From JAYVJM01 sp043769275 (lineage in GTDB: Bacteria > Pseudomonadota > Gammaproteobacteria > Pseudomonadales > UBA7239), in the NCBI GenBank assembly GCA_043769275.1, contig JAYVJM010000041.1, forward strand, positions 1 through 13,823: a stretch of 13,823 nucleotides of DNA. Reading direction: 5' to 3'. Shown here in pieces: positions 1 to 7,402 of this stretch. Numbering within the stretch: position 1 is the stretch's first letter; the number at the start of each line of letters is the position of its first letter. The notes beneath the pieces are model-generated. The model saw only the letters and a list, made by a program, of their open reading frames with translations. It searched no databases and had not been told where the DNA came from. A program made the position numbers and the translations under genes.

Positions 1-385
1 GAACGAGCTTGGTAAGTGATGCGCTGTGCATGGCTTGGTTTAGGCGCAAGCCCAAGGCGGGCTTGATATTCCATAGCGACAGGGGCAGCCAGTATTGCAG
101 CGAGGCATTTCAGGACATGCTCAAAGACTACAAAATGAAGTCGTCTGTCGTCGTGGCAATTGCTGGGACAATGCGCCAACCGAAAGTTTGTGGGGTCAGT
201 TGAAAGTCGGCAGGCTATACGGCAGGAAGTTTGCGACGCGCCGTGAAGCTAGGGATGAAGTGGTTGATTGGTTAAACTTCTACAATCACAACCGATTGCA
301 CTCGATGCTGGGCTACATCAGCCCGCAGACGTTCGAGCAACGCTGGGACGGGGCTCAGCAGCAAGATAGACAAACCGCATCATGA
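1..385 (+). pseudogene. IS3-family transposase OrfB, 3' part, frameshifted
   Basis: This is the C-terminal part of an rve/DDE integrase-type transposase; its 5' part lies left of the window. Reading starts in frame at base 3 (TSLVSDALCMAW...), reaches the second-Asp motif HSDRGSQYC near base 75-100, and continues to KMKSS near base 146. The family sequence then resumes in a different frame with CRRGNCWDNAPTESLWGQLK, which holds the catalytic Glu, and runs through WLNFYNHNRLHSMLGY to a TGA at 383-385. IS3 transposases normally have about two more residues between these halves, so a net loss of one base (or four) around 143-150 fits. The known IS3 programmed frameshift lies between orfA and orfB, not here, so the copy is probably inactive unless this is a sequencing error. 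Family assignment is firm; the subgroup is not determined. Confidence 0.85.
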
Positions 386-399
386 GCAGTTTATGGGGT

Positions 400-422
400 A
401 CGTTAAATAGGGGGCAAGGTCA
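400..422 (+). repeat. Probable right terminal inverted repeat of the IS3-family element
   Basis: Read inward on the minus strand, the sequence begins TGACCTTGCCCCCTATTT, the TG...-plus-C-run form typical of IS3-family ends (IS2 starts TGGATTTGCCCC). It lies 15-37 bases after the transposase stop, where a right end is expected. The left end and target duplication are outside the window, so the exact boundary at 422 is inferred. Confidence 0.45.
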
Positions 423-532
423 GACCACCCTACCCCCGCAAATCATTTTCCTTAACATGCTTTCAGGTCAGCGTTTCAAAAACGAGCAATATAATAACCT
501 GCTAACGCATCCAGCAAATTTAGCCCCAAATT

Positions 533-862
533 TTAAAGGCTCTTCGCCTTTCCGTACTGCGCATTAATGCTATCAACAGTACTCGAATCAGTACCGGCGC
601 AATTGCTGAGGTACTCCTTGCGGCGCTCAGAGGTGGCATCCCAATCAGTAACATCGGTATCACCGGCTCTTTTTTTGACGATGATGCCGAAATACGAAGA
701 AATCGCCGTGCTGCAATCCACTTCAGTAACACCACCCCTATCTTGCGGTGCCATTGACAGGCACATTATCGCCAGACAGCCAGGAGAGATATTTTCTGCA
801 AATGCGGGCGTTATTGCGAAAATAAAAATCGAAAACAGTATATAAATTGCCAACTTTTTCAT
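533..862 (-). CDS. TrbM/KikA-like secreted small protein
   Basis: This 109-residue protein has a clear signal peptide: MKK, a hydrophobic core to about residue 18, and probable cleavage after AFA at 22. The mature part carries Cys29, Cys34, Cys50 and Cys88 in the pattern GCLAIMCLS...DCSTAISSYFGI...RRKEYLSNC. This matches the TrbM/KikA/MpfK family of conjugation-associated periplasmic proteins, and the length fits the short KikA type (about 105 residues) rather than the longer RP4 TrbM. AAGGAG sits about 8 bases before the ATG, so the start is well supported. It stands alone between an IS remnant and the wbuC-like gene, with no other transfer genes in view, so it may be a leftover of an integrated plasmid or a domesticated copy. 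The family call is from remembered motif pattern; its role here is unknown. Confidence 0.7.
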   Translation of the reverse strand: MKKLAIYILFSIFIFAITPAFAENISPGCLAIMCLSMAPQDRGGVTEVDCSTAISSYFGIIVKKRAGDTDVTDWDATSERRKEYLSNCAGTDSSTVDSINAQYGKAKSL

Positions 863-898
863 TGCAAAACTCCTTTTTATGCGTGTACGGTGATTAAG

Positions 899-931
899 CA
901 GCCGTTACATAGCGTAGAGTGCGTAACGCTG
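899..931. repeat. Imperfect inverted repeat between wbuC-like and trbM-like genes
   Basis: CAGCCGTTAC (899-908) and GTAACGCTG (923-931) are complementary apart from one bulged C, with a 14-base loop. It lies in the 95-base gap downstream of the wbuC-like gene and upstream of the trbM-like gene. No T run follows on the minus strand, so it is not a standard intrinsic terminator; it could be an attenuator or an operator. Confidence 0.35.
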
Positions 932-957
932 TTCATCCATTAAAAAGCCTAAAAAAA

Positions 958-1440
958 TTAAAGTTTACGCGCAGAAAAACTCCCCCCTATAGCTGCAACA
1001 GGATACCAAGCTAATAGTTGTGCAGCCTCTTCCGTGCCATCAGGCTGTGACCATGCAGCATAGTCATTCTCTGAAATTGGCGTGTATGGACCATGTTTTA
1101 CTTCAAAAATCACAGCACCTTCATCCAGCGACAATACCGCATGCCAGTCACCAGCAGCCGTTTCAAGCACTTTACAGTCTTCGCCTAATATCGTGCGCCG
1201 GATAACCATTCCAACATCATCAAAATGCAGCACCAAGAAACGCCCACGCATAGCGTAGAGCAGCTCCCATGTGTGTGGGTGCCTATGTGGGCGAATATAG
1301 GTTCCGGGCTGCATCGCAATAACCAAACGCTGAATAGGGTCTGCCAGATCACTATGTATATTGTAATTAGCGCGCAAACGCGGCGACTGCGCCGCTTGCG
1401 CACCCAATTTATTCAGGTCATCGGCCATTATTGTTTTCAT
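958..1440 (-). CDS. wbuC: WbuC-family cupin metalloprotein
   Basis: The 160-residue protein matches the WbuC family, single-domain cupins often found in O-antigen and other polysaccharide loci; no reaction is established that I know of. Visible signatures are QSPRLRANYNIH at 18-29, DPIQRL at 34-39, the first cupin metal motif PGTYIRPHRH...WE (His52, His54, Glu59), RGRFLVLHFDD at 65-75, and the second-motif Asp-Trp-His with His100. The C-terminal FEVKHGPYTP is also characteristic. The start at 1440 is an ATG with GGAG six bases ahead; a TTG four codons upstream has no support. It lies 15 bases after the GT39-like gene and is last in the lptF-led operon. That context fits cell-surface glycan work. 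The family call is firm; function is inferred only from context. Confidence 0.85.
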   Translation of the reverse strand: MKTIMADDLNKLGAQAAQSPRLRANYNIHSDLADPIQRLVIAMQPGTYIRPHRHPHTWELLYAMRGRFLVLHFDDVGMVIRRTILGEDCKVLETAAGDWHAVLSLDEGAVIFEVKHGPYTPISENDYAAWSQPDGTEEAAQLLAWYPVAAIGGSFSARKL

Positions 1441-1455
1441 CAAAATCTCCAAACT

Positions 1456-3078
1456 TTAAGGTACATAAAATAACAATATGGCTTCGCCTTCAAAGGTGCC
1501 GCGCAGTATCGGTTTGTCGCTCAATGCGTATAAGTTACCTGCCTGCTTGTACGTCGTCTCCAGCATCAACAAGTACAATGGCTTTTCTGCATTTTTTATT
1601 TGCGCTAAATTTTCAAAAAAAAGCGGCTTTACATCGTGATTTAGATGAACAATATATTTGATTGCTGCACCATCCTTAGTGATGCGGTAAAACGCCAAGG
1701 GAGCCATATTTTGTTTGCGAATTTCCTCCACCTGCAAAACAAACGGACGATTGTCACGTAAAGCGATATTGAAAGGCCCGACACAGAACACATTCACCCA
1801 CCACAAAGACAAGGCGGCTAAAGCGGCCAGTGCGGGAGCGCGCCACTCTCGACTGTTCACTTTGATGGCAACGATACCTGCCAGCACTTGAATAAAAAAC
1901 AGCGCTATAACAATGCCTAGCCACGCCACCTGAATTTCCGGATGTTTTTTCGCTGCCTGCTGATGAGCAAAAAACAAACCAAGCAATAAAAAAAACGGCA
2001 AAAAAGTAAAAACAAAAAGCAGGAACTTACTAAAAACTTGAGCAGCCTTATTACTGCCATCAATAAAAACATAAGCAGCAATAGCGGAAATAGGAGGGAT
2101 GGCCGACAAGATATAGCGTATTTTTTTTGTTTCTGGAATTGATAAGCCAATCATCACAACCATCGCCCAGCCGCTCAAAAAGAGAAGCAGCGGGACGGCA
2201 TCATCAGAAATACTTTTTGTGTACGCCTGTACTGCGATCAATACAAGGGCAATCAGTGCGACGGGATACACCAAAGCATAGTTACCAATGCTGCTAGTGA
2301 AATAATAAAAAAAGCCTGTTGGCGCAGCATCATTCATGCGTCCAACAACCTGCATGTGAATTACATCGCGCACAAATTCTGCCCCGCCACTGACATGCGC
2401 GAGCGCTAATAATGCGCAGACACTACATAAGAGTGTCGCTGCAGCCAACAGTCCAAATATAAATAGCGTTCTCCACTGTCGATTTAATGCGTAGTAAATT
2501 GTTACAACACCTGCAGGAATCACTAAGCCAATCGGTCCTCTAATAGCAAAACCCAATATGAGCAACAGCGGCAAGTAATAAATTGGTGCTCGTCGATTTC
2601 CAATGCCTGCGCTATAGACCAGATAAAAAGACCATGCAGTGATAGCCGCCACCATTTGATCTAATGAAATTGAGCGAGCTTCCGCAACAAAAAAAGGCGT
2701 AAGCAGCTCAAAACAAACAGCCATCCTTGCCCAAATTTTCGATGTTGGCTCAAGAATTTTATAGGTAAGCACAACCGTACAAGCAGCCGCGATAGCCGAA
2801 GGCAATACAGCAGAAAACTTATTAACGTGACCTAAAAACAGGGCTATAAAATAGCTAGGCCAGAAAGCCGTAGCAGGATAATCAGGGTAGTTTTCACCAT
2901 AAGATGTGGGAAAAACAGACAGGCCATTTCGCAATGCTTCCTGCATAAAAACGGCAAAACGACTTTCAAAGTTAACAAAAGGCTGATCCCATGTGCCAAA
3001 CATAAACAACAGCAAGGCCGCTGCGCCAATTAACAAAGATTCATTACGTTGGAAAATCTCTTTCTGCCGCGCGCTCAT
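1456..3078 (-). CDS. ArnT/GT39-like polytopic membrane glycosyltransferase
   Basis: The 540-residue protein has many hydrophobic segments across residues 15-440 and a soluble periplasmic-type C-terminal region, the layout of GT-C glycosyltransferases (PMT/ArnT) that move a sugar from an undecaprenyl-phosphate donor onto lipid A or another acceptor outside the inner membrane. The first periplasmic loop reads FVNFESRFAVFMQEALRNG (34-52), aligning with the family's DExRYA...EM motif; the usual first Asp appears to be replaced. Length is close to ArnT (about 550). The chosen ATG overlaps the stop of the upstream ArnF-like gene as ATGA, so the pair is probably translationally coupled; an ATG at 3093 and an open extension to 3207 are less likely. 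The gene looks more A/T-rich than its neighbours. Membrane glycosyltransferase is firm; acceptor and sugar are unknown. Confidence 0.8.
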   Translation of the reverse strand: MSARQKEIFQRNESLLIGAAALLLFMFGTWDQPFVNFESRFAVFMQEALRNGLSVFPTSYGENYPDYPATAFWPSYFIALFLGHVNKFSAVLPSAIAAACTVVLTYKILEPTSKIWARMAVCFELLTPFFVAEARSISLDQMVAAITAWSFYLVYSAGIGNRRAPIYYLPLLLILGFAIRGPIGLVIPAGVVTIYYALNRQWRTLFIFGLLAAATLLCSVCALLALAHVSGGAEFVRDVIHMQVVGRMNDAAPTGFFYYFTSSIGNYALVYPVALIALVLIAVQAYTKSISDDAVPLLLFLSGWAMVVMIGLSIPETKKIRYILSAIPPISAIAAYVFIDGSNKAAQVFSKFLLFVFTFLPFFLLLGLFFAHQQAAKKHPEIQVAWLGIVIALFFIQVLAGIVAIKVNSREWRAPALAALAALSLWWVNVFCVGPFNIALRDNRPFVLQVEEIRKQNMAPLAFYRITKDGAAIKYIVHLNHDVKPLFFENLAQIKNAEKPLYLLMLETTYKQAGNLYALSDKPILRGTFEGEAILLFYVP

Positions 3079-3518
3079 AGCTGCCCGTTGCATCTTGCTG
3101 TGTTTTGGGGCGTAAGGAGGTAGACCCCAATGACGATCAATATAAGGCCAGAAAAGCGGGGAATAGAGAATAATTCGTGGAATCCTGGCAAAAACAATGT
3201 GCCGCACTGCACCAACAAATAACTAAGACTAAGCAACGGATAGGCAACACTCAGCGGCAATTTCCCTAACGTCACCAGCCAACTTAATACCGACAAGACA
3301 TAACAGACGATACCAAATCCAAGCGGAACGAGCAGAGCCAAAGAGTGCTCGCGTATCAGCACAGCAACAGCATCAAGAACCGTCGGCGCAACAGGCCATT
3401 GCTGCATGGCGTATTTCAGGCAGAGCTGGGCGATAGAAACCAACAACACGCTGCCCAAGGCAAATAAAAGACCTGCGCGTTGTTCGCTGTCCGTGGTGAG
3501 TTGTGGTTGATGCTGCAC
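3075..3518 (-). CDS. ArnF-like small EamA/SMR-type transporter (lipid-linked sugar flippase subunit)
   Basis: With the chosen GTG start this is 147 residues with four membrane segments (about 17-37, 57-77, 86-102, 118-138), the form of the ArnE/ArnF and small multidrug resistance group. The stretches ALGSVLLVSIAQLCLKYAM and YVLSVLSWLVTLGKLPLSVA, then YPLLSLSYLLV, strongly resemble ArnF, a subunit of the flippase for 4-amino-4-deoxy-L-arabinose-phosphoundecaprenol. ArnF works with ArnE in known systems, but no partner is seen here. The frame stays open upstream to a TTG at 3602, overlapping the end of lptG, and no ATG lies ahead of the first membrane segment. I prefer GTG 3518, with a weak AGG ahead of it, because family members start near there. 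Its stop overlaps the next gene's ATG. The actual substrate is unproven. Confidence 0.72.
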   Translation of the reverse strand: MQHQPQLTTDSEQRAGLLFALGSVLLVSIAQLCLKYAMQQWPVAPTVLDAVAVLIREHSLALLVPLGFGIVCYVLSVLSWLVTLGKLPLSVAYPLLSLSYLLVQCGTLFLPGFHELFSIPRFSGLILIVIGVYLLTPQNTARCNGQL

Positions 3519-3562
3519 TTGACCTGCCTGTATATCAAAAAATAGATGCCTACAAAACGCGC

Positions 3563-4684
3563 TTATCTTGTTCTTAATAGCAGCGTCAATCCCACTATCC
3601 AACAGACAACAATCGGCAGAAGCACGGCCATTAACGGCGAAAGACGATACACCAAACTAATAGGTGCAAGCATATCCTGTGAAAAGCGGAAGCCAACGCC
3701 AACCATTACACCAATAAACAAACGATACCCCATCGTAGTTGAGCGCATAGGCCCAAATACGAAAGCAATAGCCACCAACACCAAGCCCAACATCGCCAGC
3801 GGCTGCAAAACCTTTTGCCAAAAAACCAGATCAAAGCGCGCGCTATCTTGCCCCTGACTATCAAGATAATTAACGTAGCGATAGAGCTCGGTTATATTCA
3901 TGTTCTGCGGCTCATCCACCACCACGCGCAACAAGGCGGGAGCAAGTTGAACATCCCATCGCGTATCTTTTTCATTCACCTGTGTTTGCACGCTATTGGC
4001 AAGAAAACGAGTCAGGCGTGTTTTTTGGAGTAGCCACCCTCCTTTTTCACTCAATTTATCATGCTCTTCTTTGCCTTTGTGTGATACCTTTTTGCGCGCC
4101 TCGAAGATAGCATGGGGTGAATATTGCACTTGCTCTAATTCGCCCTTATTGGAAAAAGCGAAACGGGCGAAGCCATAGATATCACCACTTGGCAAGATGC
4201 GATTGAAATGTAAAAAGTCATTATCTTGCCGCAACCAAAGCCCATGACCACTATCAAACCAGCCGCGCTCGTTTTCCTCCGCCTGCAAAAGCAAACTGTC
4301 GGCATAACGATGGAGCACAGGCAATACAAATTCAGATAGGCAAACGACGACAAGAACCAATGCCACCATAGGGCGCAGCACCATGCGCACAATACGCAAC
4401 ACAGATACGCCACTGGCGCGCATCACGGTTAACTCGCTCTGATTGGCCAAAACTCCCAAACCAAGCAAACAGCCAATCAACATAGAAAACCCCATATTGG
4501 CCACCCCAAATGCCGGCACTTGCAGCAAAACTTGGATCAATATGGCTCGAAGTGGATAGTGTCCTCCCATGTCGCTAATTTTATCTGCCAGCAATACCGC
4601 CGCAAATAAACCCAGCAATGCCATGCTGACCAATAACACGGCTGCCAATACATAACCACCAACGTAACGCTGTAGCCGCAACAT
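3563..4684 (-). CDS. lptG: LPS export ABC transporter permease LptG
   Basis: LptG is one of two inner-membrane permeases of the LptB2FG transporter, which extracts LPS from the inner membrane and pushes it toward LptC/LptA. The 373-residue protein has the YjgP/YjgQ fold: membrane segments near 12-35, 55-85 and 100-120, a large periplasmic jellyroll region at about 125-285, and a closing set of membrane segments. Diagnostic text includes GYVLAAVLLV, LTVMRASGVSVLRI at about 85-98 (the coupling-helix region), LQPLAMLGLVLVAIAFVFGP and GYRLFIGVMVGVGFRF. The start is ATG 4684, whose A is the last base of the lptF stop (TGATG), with a strong GGAGGG eight bases upstream; an open extension to 4720 is rejected. 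It sits second in the leftward operon. Confidence 0.95.
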   Translation of the reverse strand: MLRLQRYVGGYVLAAVLLVSMALLGLFAAVLLADKISDMGGHYPLRAILIQVLLQVPAFGVANMGFSMLIGCLLGLGVLANQSELTVMRASGVSVLRIVRMVLRPMVALVLVVVCLSEFVLPVLHRYADSLLLQAEENERGWFDSGHGLWLRQDNDFLHFNRILPSGDIYGFARFAFSNKGELEQVQYSPHAIFEARKKVSHKGKEEHDKLSEKGGWLLQKTRLTRFLANSVQTQVNEKDTRWDVQLAPALLRVVVDEPQNMNITELYRYVNYLDSQGQDSARFDLVFWQKVLQPLAMLGLVLVAIAFVFGPMRSTTMGYRLFIGVMVGVGFRFSQDMLAPISLVYRLSPLMAVLLPIVVCWIVGLTLLLRTR

Positions 4685-5766
4685 CACTGCGCCCTCCACC
4701 ACAGGCTCAAATAATTCCAATACAACAACACAAGACCAATAATGGCAAACGGGACATGCACCAACAATAAACCAGGCATGAGAGCTAAATCTCCTTTGGC
4801 CAAGCTCTCGCGCAGCACATCCAGAGATGTCATATAGGCAAAGTACAGCAGCATGGCAGGGAGTAATTTCAGATAACGCCCACGTCTAGGCGTTGTTTGG
4901 CTCATTGCAACAGCCAGCAGTGACACGATAGGCACTAAAAAAATCAACGACAAGCGCCACTGTAGGGCGGCCTGATATGGCAGGCGTTTATCGCCAAACA
5001 GCCGTAAGGTGGGAACCGTATCGTAATCAAACTTACGCGGGCTGTACTCATCTTGTGTCGCCAGCCGCTGCGTCAAACTATCAAAGCGTAAGCGGTCTGC
5101 CGTGAAAGTACCGGGTATAAACGTGTAACGGAGGCCTTTTTCGAGCGTCAAAAAACGCTTATCGCTAACTGCATCATTATGCTGGCGACCGCTGACTGAG
5201 CGCACAACAACCCAATCACCCTGAGCCAACTGCTTGGCAATAAATACATCCGTCATTTCGCTGCGGTCCGCACTCAAGCCTCCTGCGTACACAGCCCCAC
5301 CACCACCGCGCAACTGTAAAAACTGGCCGGCTTCAATTAAATCAAGTTCGCTACGGCTGCGTTCTTGGTTTAGCGTTTTTTCCATTTTTGCTTCACCGCG
5401 AGGCCCAACATAGAGAGCAAACACAGCCACCAGTAAGGCCACTACTGCCACAGCCCAAAGAGAAGACAGAAACAAACGGGACAAACTTACGCCAGACGCA
5501 TGTAACACACTGATTTCGTTATCCATATACATGCGCCCAAACACAAGTAAAATGCTAAGAAACAGCGCCATAGGCAGAATACGCTGCAGCAAAATAGGTA
5601 TACGAAACAGCAGTAGAGCAAATAGAACTTCACGCGAAATATAGCCAGCAGCAACGTCCGCTAAGTACTTGGCGAACCGACTGCCCAAAAAAATAAAGAG
5701 GAGCACGAGACTGACAGCCAACGTAGTAGAAAGGATGTCGCGGGTAAGATAACGAGAAATGATCAC
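4684..5766 (-). CDS. lptF: LPS export ABC transporter permease LptF
   Basis: LptF pairs with LptG in the LptB2FG complex that drives LPS transport. From the GTG at 5766 the protein is 360 residues and begins with IISRYLTRDIL, the usual LptF N-terminus (E. coli starts MIIIRYL). Segments visible are TM1 around 12-32, TM2-3 around 42-125 with ISVLHASGVSLSRL in the coupling region, a periplasmic jellyroll at about 130-270, and C-terminal membrane helices including SLIFLVPIVSLLAVAMS, then PRRGRYLKLLPAMLLYF. An in-frame ATG at 5838 would add 24 basic, poorly conserved residues and would lie upstream of the candidate promoter at 5806-5814. The GTG lacks a clear ribosome binding site, so the start is less certain than the identity. 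The divergent arrangement with pepA is common in gammaproteobacteria. Confidence 0.93.
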   Translation of the reverse strand: MIISRYLTRDILSTTLAVSLVLLFIFLGSRFAKYLADVAAGYISREVLFALLLFRIPILLQRILPMALFLSILLVFGRMYMDNEISVLHASGVSLSRLFLSSLWAVAVVALLVAVFALYVGPRGEAKMEKTLNQERSRSELDLIEAGQFLQLRGGGGAVYAGGLSADRSEMTDVFIAKQLAQGDWVVVRSVSGRQHNDAVSDKRFLTLEKGLRYTFIPGTFTADRLRFDSLTQRLATQDEYSPRKFDYDTVPTLRLFGDKRLPYQAALQWRLSLIFLVPIVSLLAVAMSQTTPRRGRYLKLLPAMLLYFAYMTSLDVLRESLAKGDLALMPGLLLVHVPFAIIGLVLLYWNYLSLWWRAQ

Positions 5767-5805
5767 AGCAAACTTGAGTTTTGAGGCGCGCCGAGCAGGG
5801 CGTAA

Positions 5806-5814
5806 ACTATACCA
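5806..5814 (-). promoter_or_regulatory. Candidate extended -10 promoter for lptF
   Basis: On the minus strand the bases read TGGTATAGT, an extended -10 (TGn plus a near-consensus TATAGT). It is 40 bases before the GTG chosen for lptF, giving a leader of about 30 bases. No good -35 is visible 17 bases upstream, which is tolerated in extended -10 promoters. This is a pattern match only. Confidence 0.4.
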
Positions 5815-5889
5815 GCCTTTGGATAACCGCTGTACCATCGCCCTTACTTGGCATCGGCAAAGCGCCCTCCTTGATTACCGGAAAACCTT

Positions 5890-7395
5890 ATGCTCACAAT
5901 CAGCAGCAAAACGATAATTCCATATGCCCACAAAACCGCGTGTCTTGTGATGCCAATCTTCAGCGCGTCCAATCTGCATGATTACGGCTCACTTGGGTCG
6001 CTGATAGAAACGCTTCAAAAGCGCGGCGACATCAGCAGCAAGCTTGGCGAACACCTGCTATTGCCGCACTGCATCGAGATCAAAGCAGAGCGCCTGCTAT
6101 TACTGGGTGCGGGCGACGGCAAAACCATGAGCCGCGCTGACTATCTGAACCTGCTCCACGCGCTGACGACTGCACTAGAAAAAATGAAAGCTAAAGATGC
6201 CGTGCTAATGTTCGACGAAATCCATGTAGAAGGGCGCGATGCCGATTGGTGCGCGCAACTGGCAGCACGCCAGATAGCCAACAGCGGCTATCACTTCGAC
6301 CAACTCAAAAAAGATAAAAAGACCTGTTCGCTAAAAAGCGTCATCTGGCATAGCAACGATAAAAAGCATCACAAGTCTTTAGATAAAGCACTGCAAACGG
6401 GTGTCACCATCGCACACGGCATGGCGTTCGCACGCGATCTCGGCAATTTGCCCGGCAACATCTGCACTCCCACTTATTTGGCCGAAAAATCACGGCATCT
6501 AGCAAAGAGCAACGAAAAAAACAAACTCAGCGTCAAAGTGCTTGATGAAAAGCAGATGCAAGAGCTCAAGATGGGCGCACTGCTATCGGTCAGCGCAGGC
6601 AGTGATCAACCCGCAAAACTGGTTTTGCTCGACTATCAGGGCTGCAAAAAAAACGCCCCGCCGGTGGTGCTGATAGGCAAAGGCATCACCTTTGATAGCG
6701 GTGGCATCAGCCTCAAACCTGGCGCAGGCATGGAGGAAATGAAATTTGATATGGGCGGTGCCGCCAGCGTTTTAGGCATCATGCAAGCACTGGTTGATTT
6801 GCAATTGCCAATCAATGTTGTAGGCATTCTCGCCTGCGCAGAGAACATGCCCAATGGCCGCGCAACAAAACCAGGTGACATTATCACCAGCATGAATGGC
6901 ACCACGATTGAAGTCATCAACACAGACGCGGAAGGTCGCTTAGTGCTGTGTGACGCTCTAAGCTATGCCGAGCGCTACAAGCCCGCTGTCGTTATCGACA
7001 TAGCAACATTAACTGGCGCGTGTGTAGTCGCTCTTGGCTCACACGCCAGCGGACTGTATAGCAACAGCGAAGAACTGAATGAGCACCTTTACAGTGCCGG
7101 TCAACTCAGTGAAGACAAGGCTTGGCGGATGCCGCTATGGGCTGAGTATCAGCAACAGCTAAAAAGCCCTTATGCGGATGTTGCCAACGTCGGAGGCCGC
7201 AATGCTGGCTCTGTAACGGCTGCGTGCTTTCTGTCACGTTTTGCCGAAAAATACCCATGGGCACATTTGGATATTGCCGGAACAGCCTGCAACAGCTCTG
7301 GGCAAAAAGGGGCGACAGGCAGACCGGTGCCGCTGTTAATGCAATTTTTGCTCGATTATGCCGCCTCTTCTAAAAACACTTACGCCAAAGAATAA
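5890..7395 (+). CDS. pepA: Leucyl aminopeptidase PepA (M17 family)
   Basis: PepA is a cytosolic hexameric dimetal peptidase that removes N-terminal residues, notably Leu; in E. coli it also binds DNA in Xer recombination and carAB control. The 501-residue protein carries the full catalytic set: Lys264, Asp269 (GKGITFDSGG), Lys276, Asp287 (KFDMGG), and Asp346, Glu348, Arg350 in NTDAEGRLVLCD, each offset by six or seven from the E. coli numbering. Other family text includes DLGNLPGNICTPTYLA, GRATKPGDI, LTGACVVALG and the closing LDIAGTA...GATGRPV. The N-terminal part aligns from KTACLVMPIF, so ATG 5890 is reasonable, although its ribosome binding site is weak. It heads the rightward pepA-holC unit, divergent from lptF. 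Whether the DNA-binding role is kept cannot be seen. Confidence 0.97.
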   Translation: MLTISSKTIIPYAHKTACLVMPIFSASNLHDYGSLGSLIETLQKRGDISSKLGEHLLLPHCIEIKAERLLLLGAGDGKTMSRADYLNLLHALTTALEKMKAKDAVLMFDEIHVEGRDADWCAQLAARQIANSGYHFDQLKKDKKTCSLKSVIWHSNDKKHHKSLDKALQTGVTIAHGMAFARDLGNLPGNICTPTYLAEKSRHLAKSNEKNKLSVKVLDEKQMQELKMGALLSVSAGSDQPAKLVLLDYQGCKKNAPPVVLIGKGITFDSGGISLKPGAGMEEMKFDMGGAASVLGIMQALVDLQLPINVVGILACAENMPNGRATKPGDIITSMNGTTIEVINTDAEGRLVLCDALSYAERYKPAVVIDIATLTGACVVALGSHASGLYSNSEELNEHLYSAGQLSEDKAWRMPLWAEYQQQLKSPYADVANVGGRNAGSVTAACFLSRFAEKYPWAHLDIAGTACNSSGQKGATGRPVPLLMQFLLDYAASSKNTYAKE

Positions 7396-7402
7396 TCAAA
7401 AA

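Noticed and set aside
95..385. Second transposase frame as an independent gene
   Set aside because: It carries only the C-terminal half of the DDE domain and continues the upstream frame after a shift.
567..845. 92-codon plus-strand frame opposite the trbM-like gene
   Set aside because: The minus-strand frame has a signal peptide, a good ribosome binding site and the four-Cys family pattern; the plus-strand frame has none.
3546..3857. 103-codon plus-strand frame over the lptG 3' end
   Set aside because: Antisense to conserved LptG sequence, with no protein-like features.
6636..6923. 95-codon minus-strand frame inside pepA
   Set aside because: It lies fully within the conserved catalytic part of pepA and is a shadow of its codon use.
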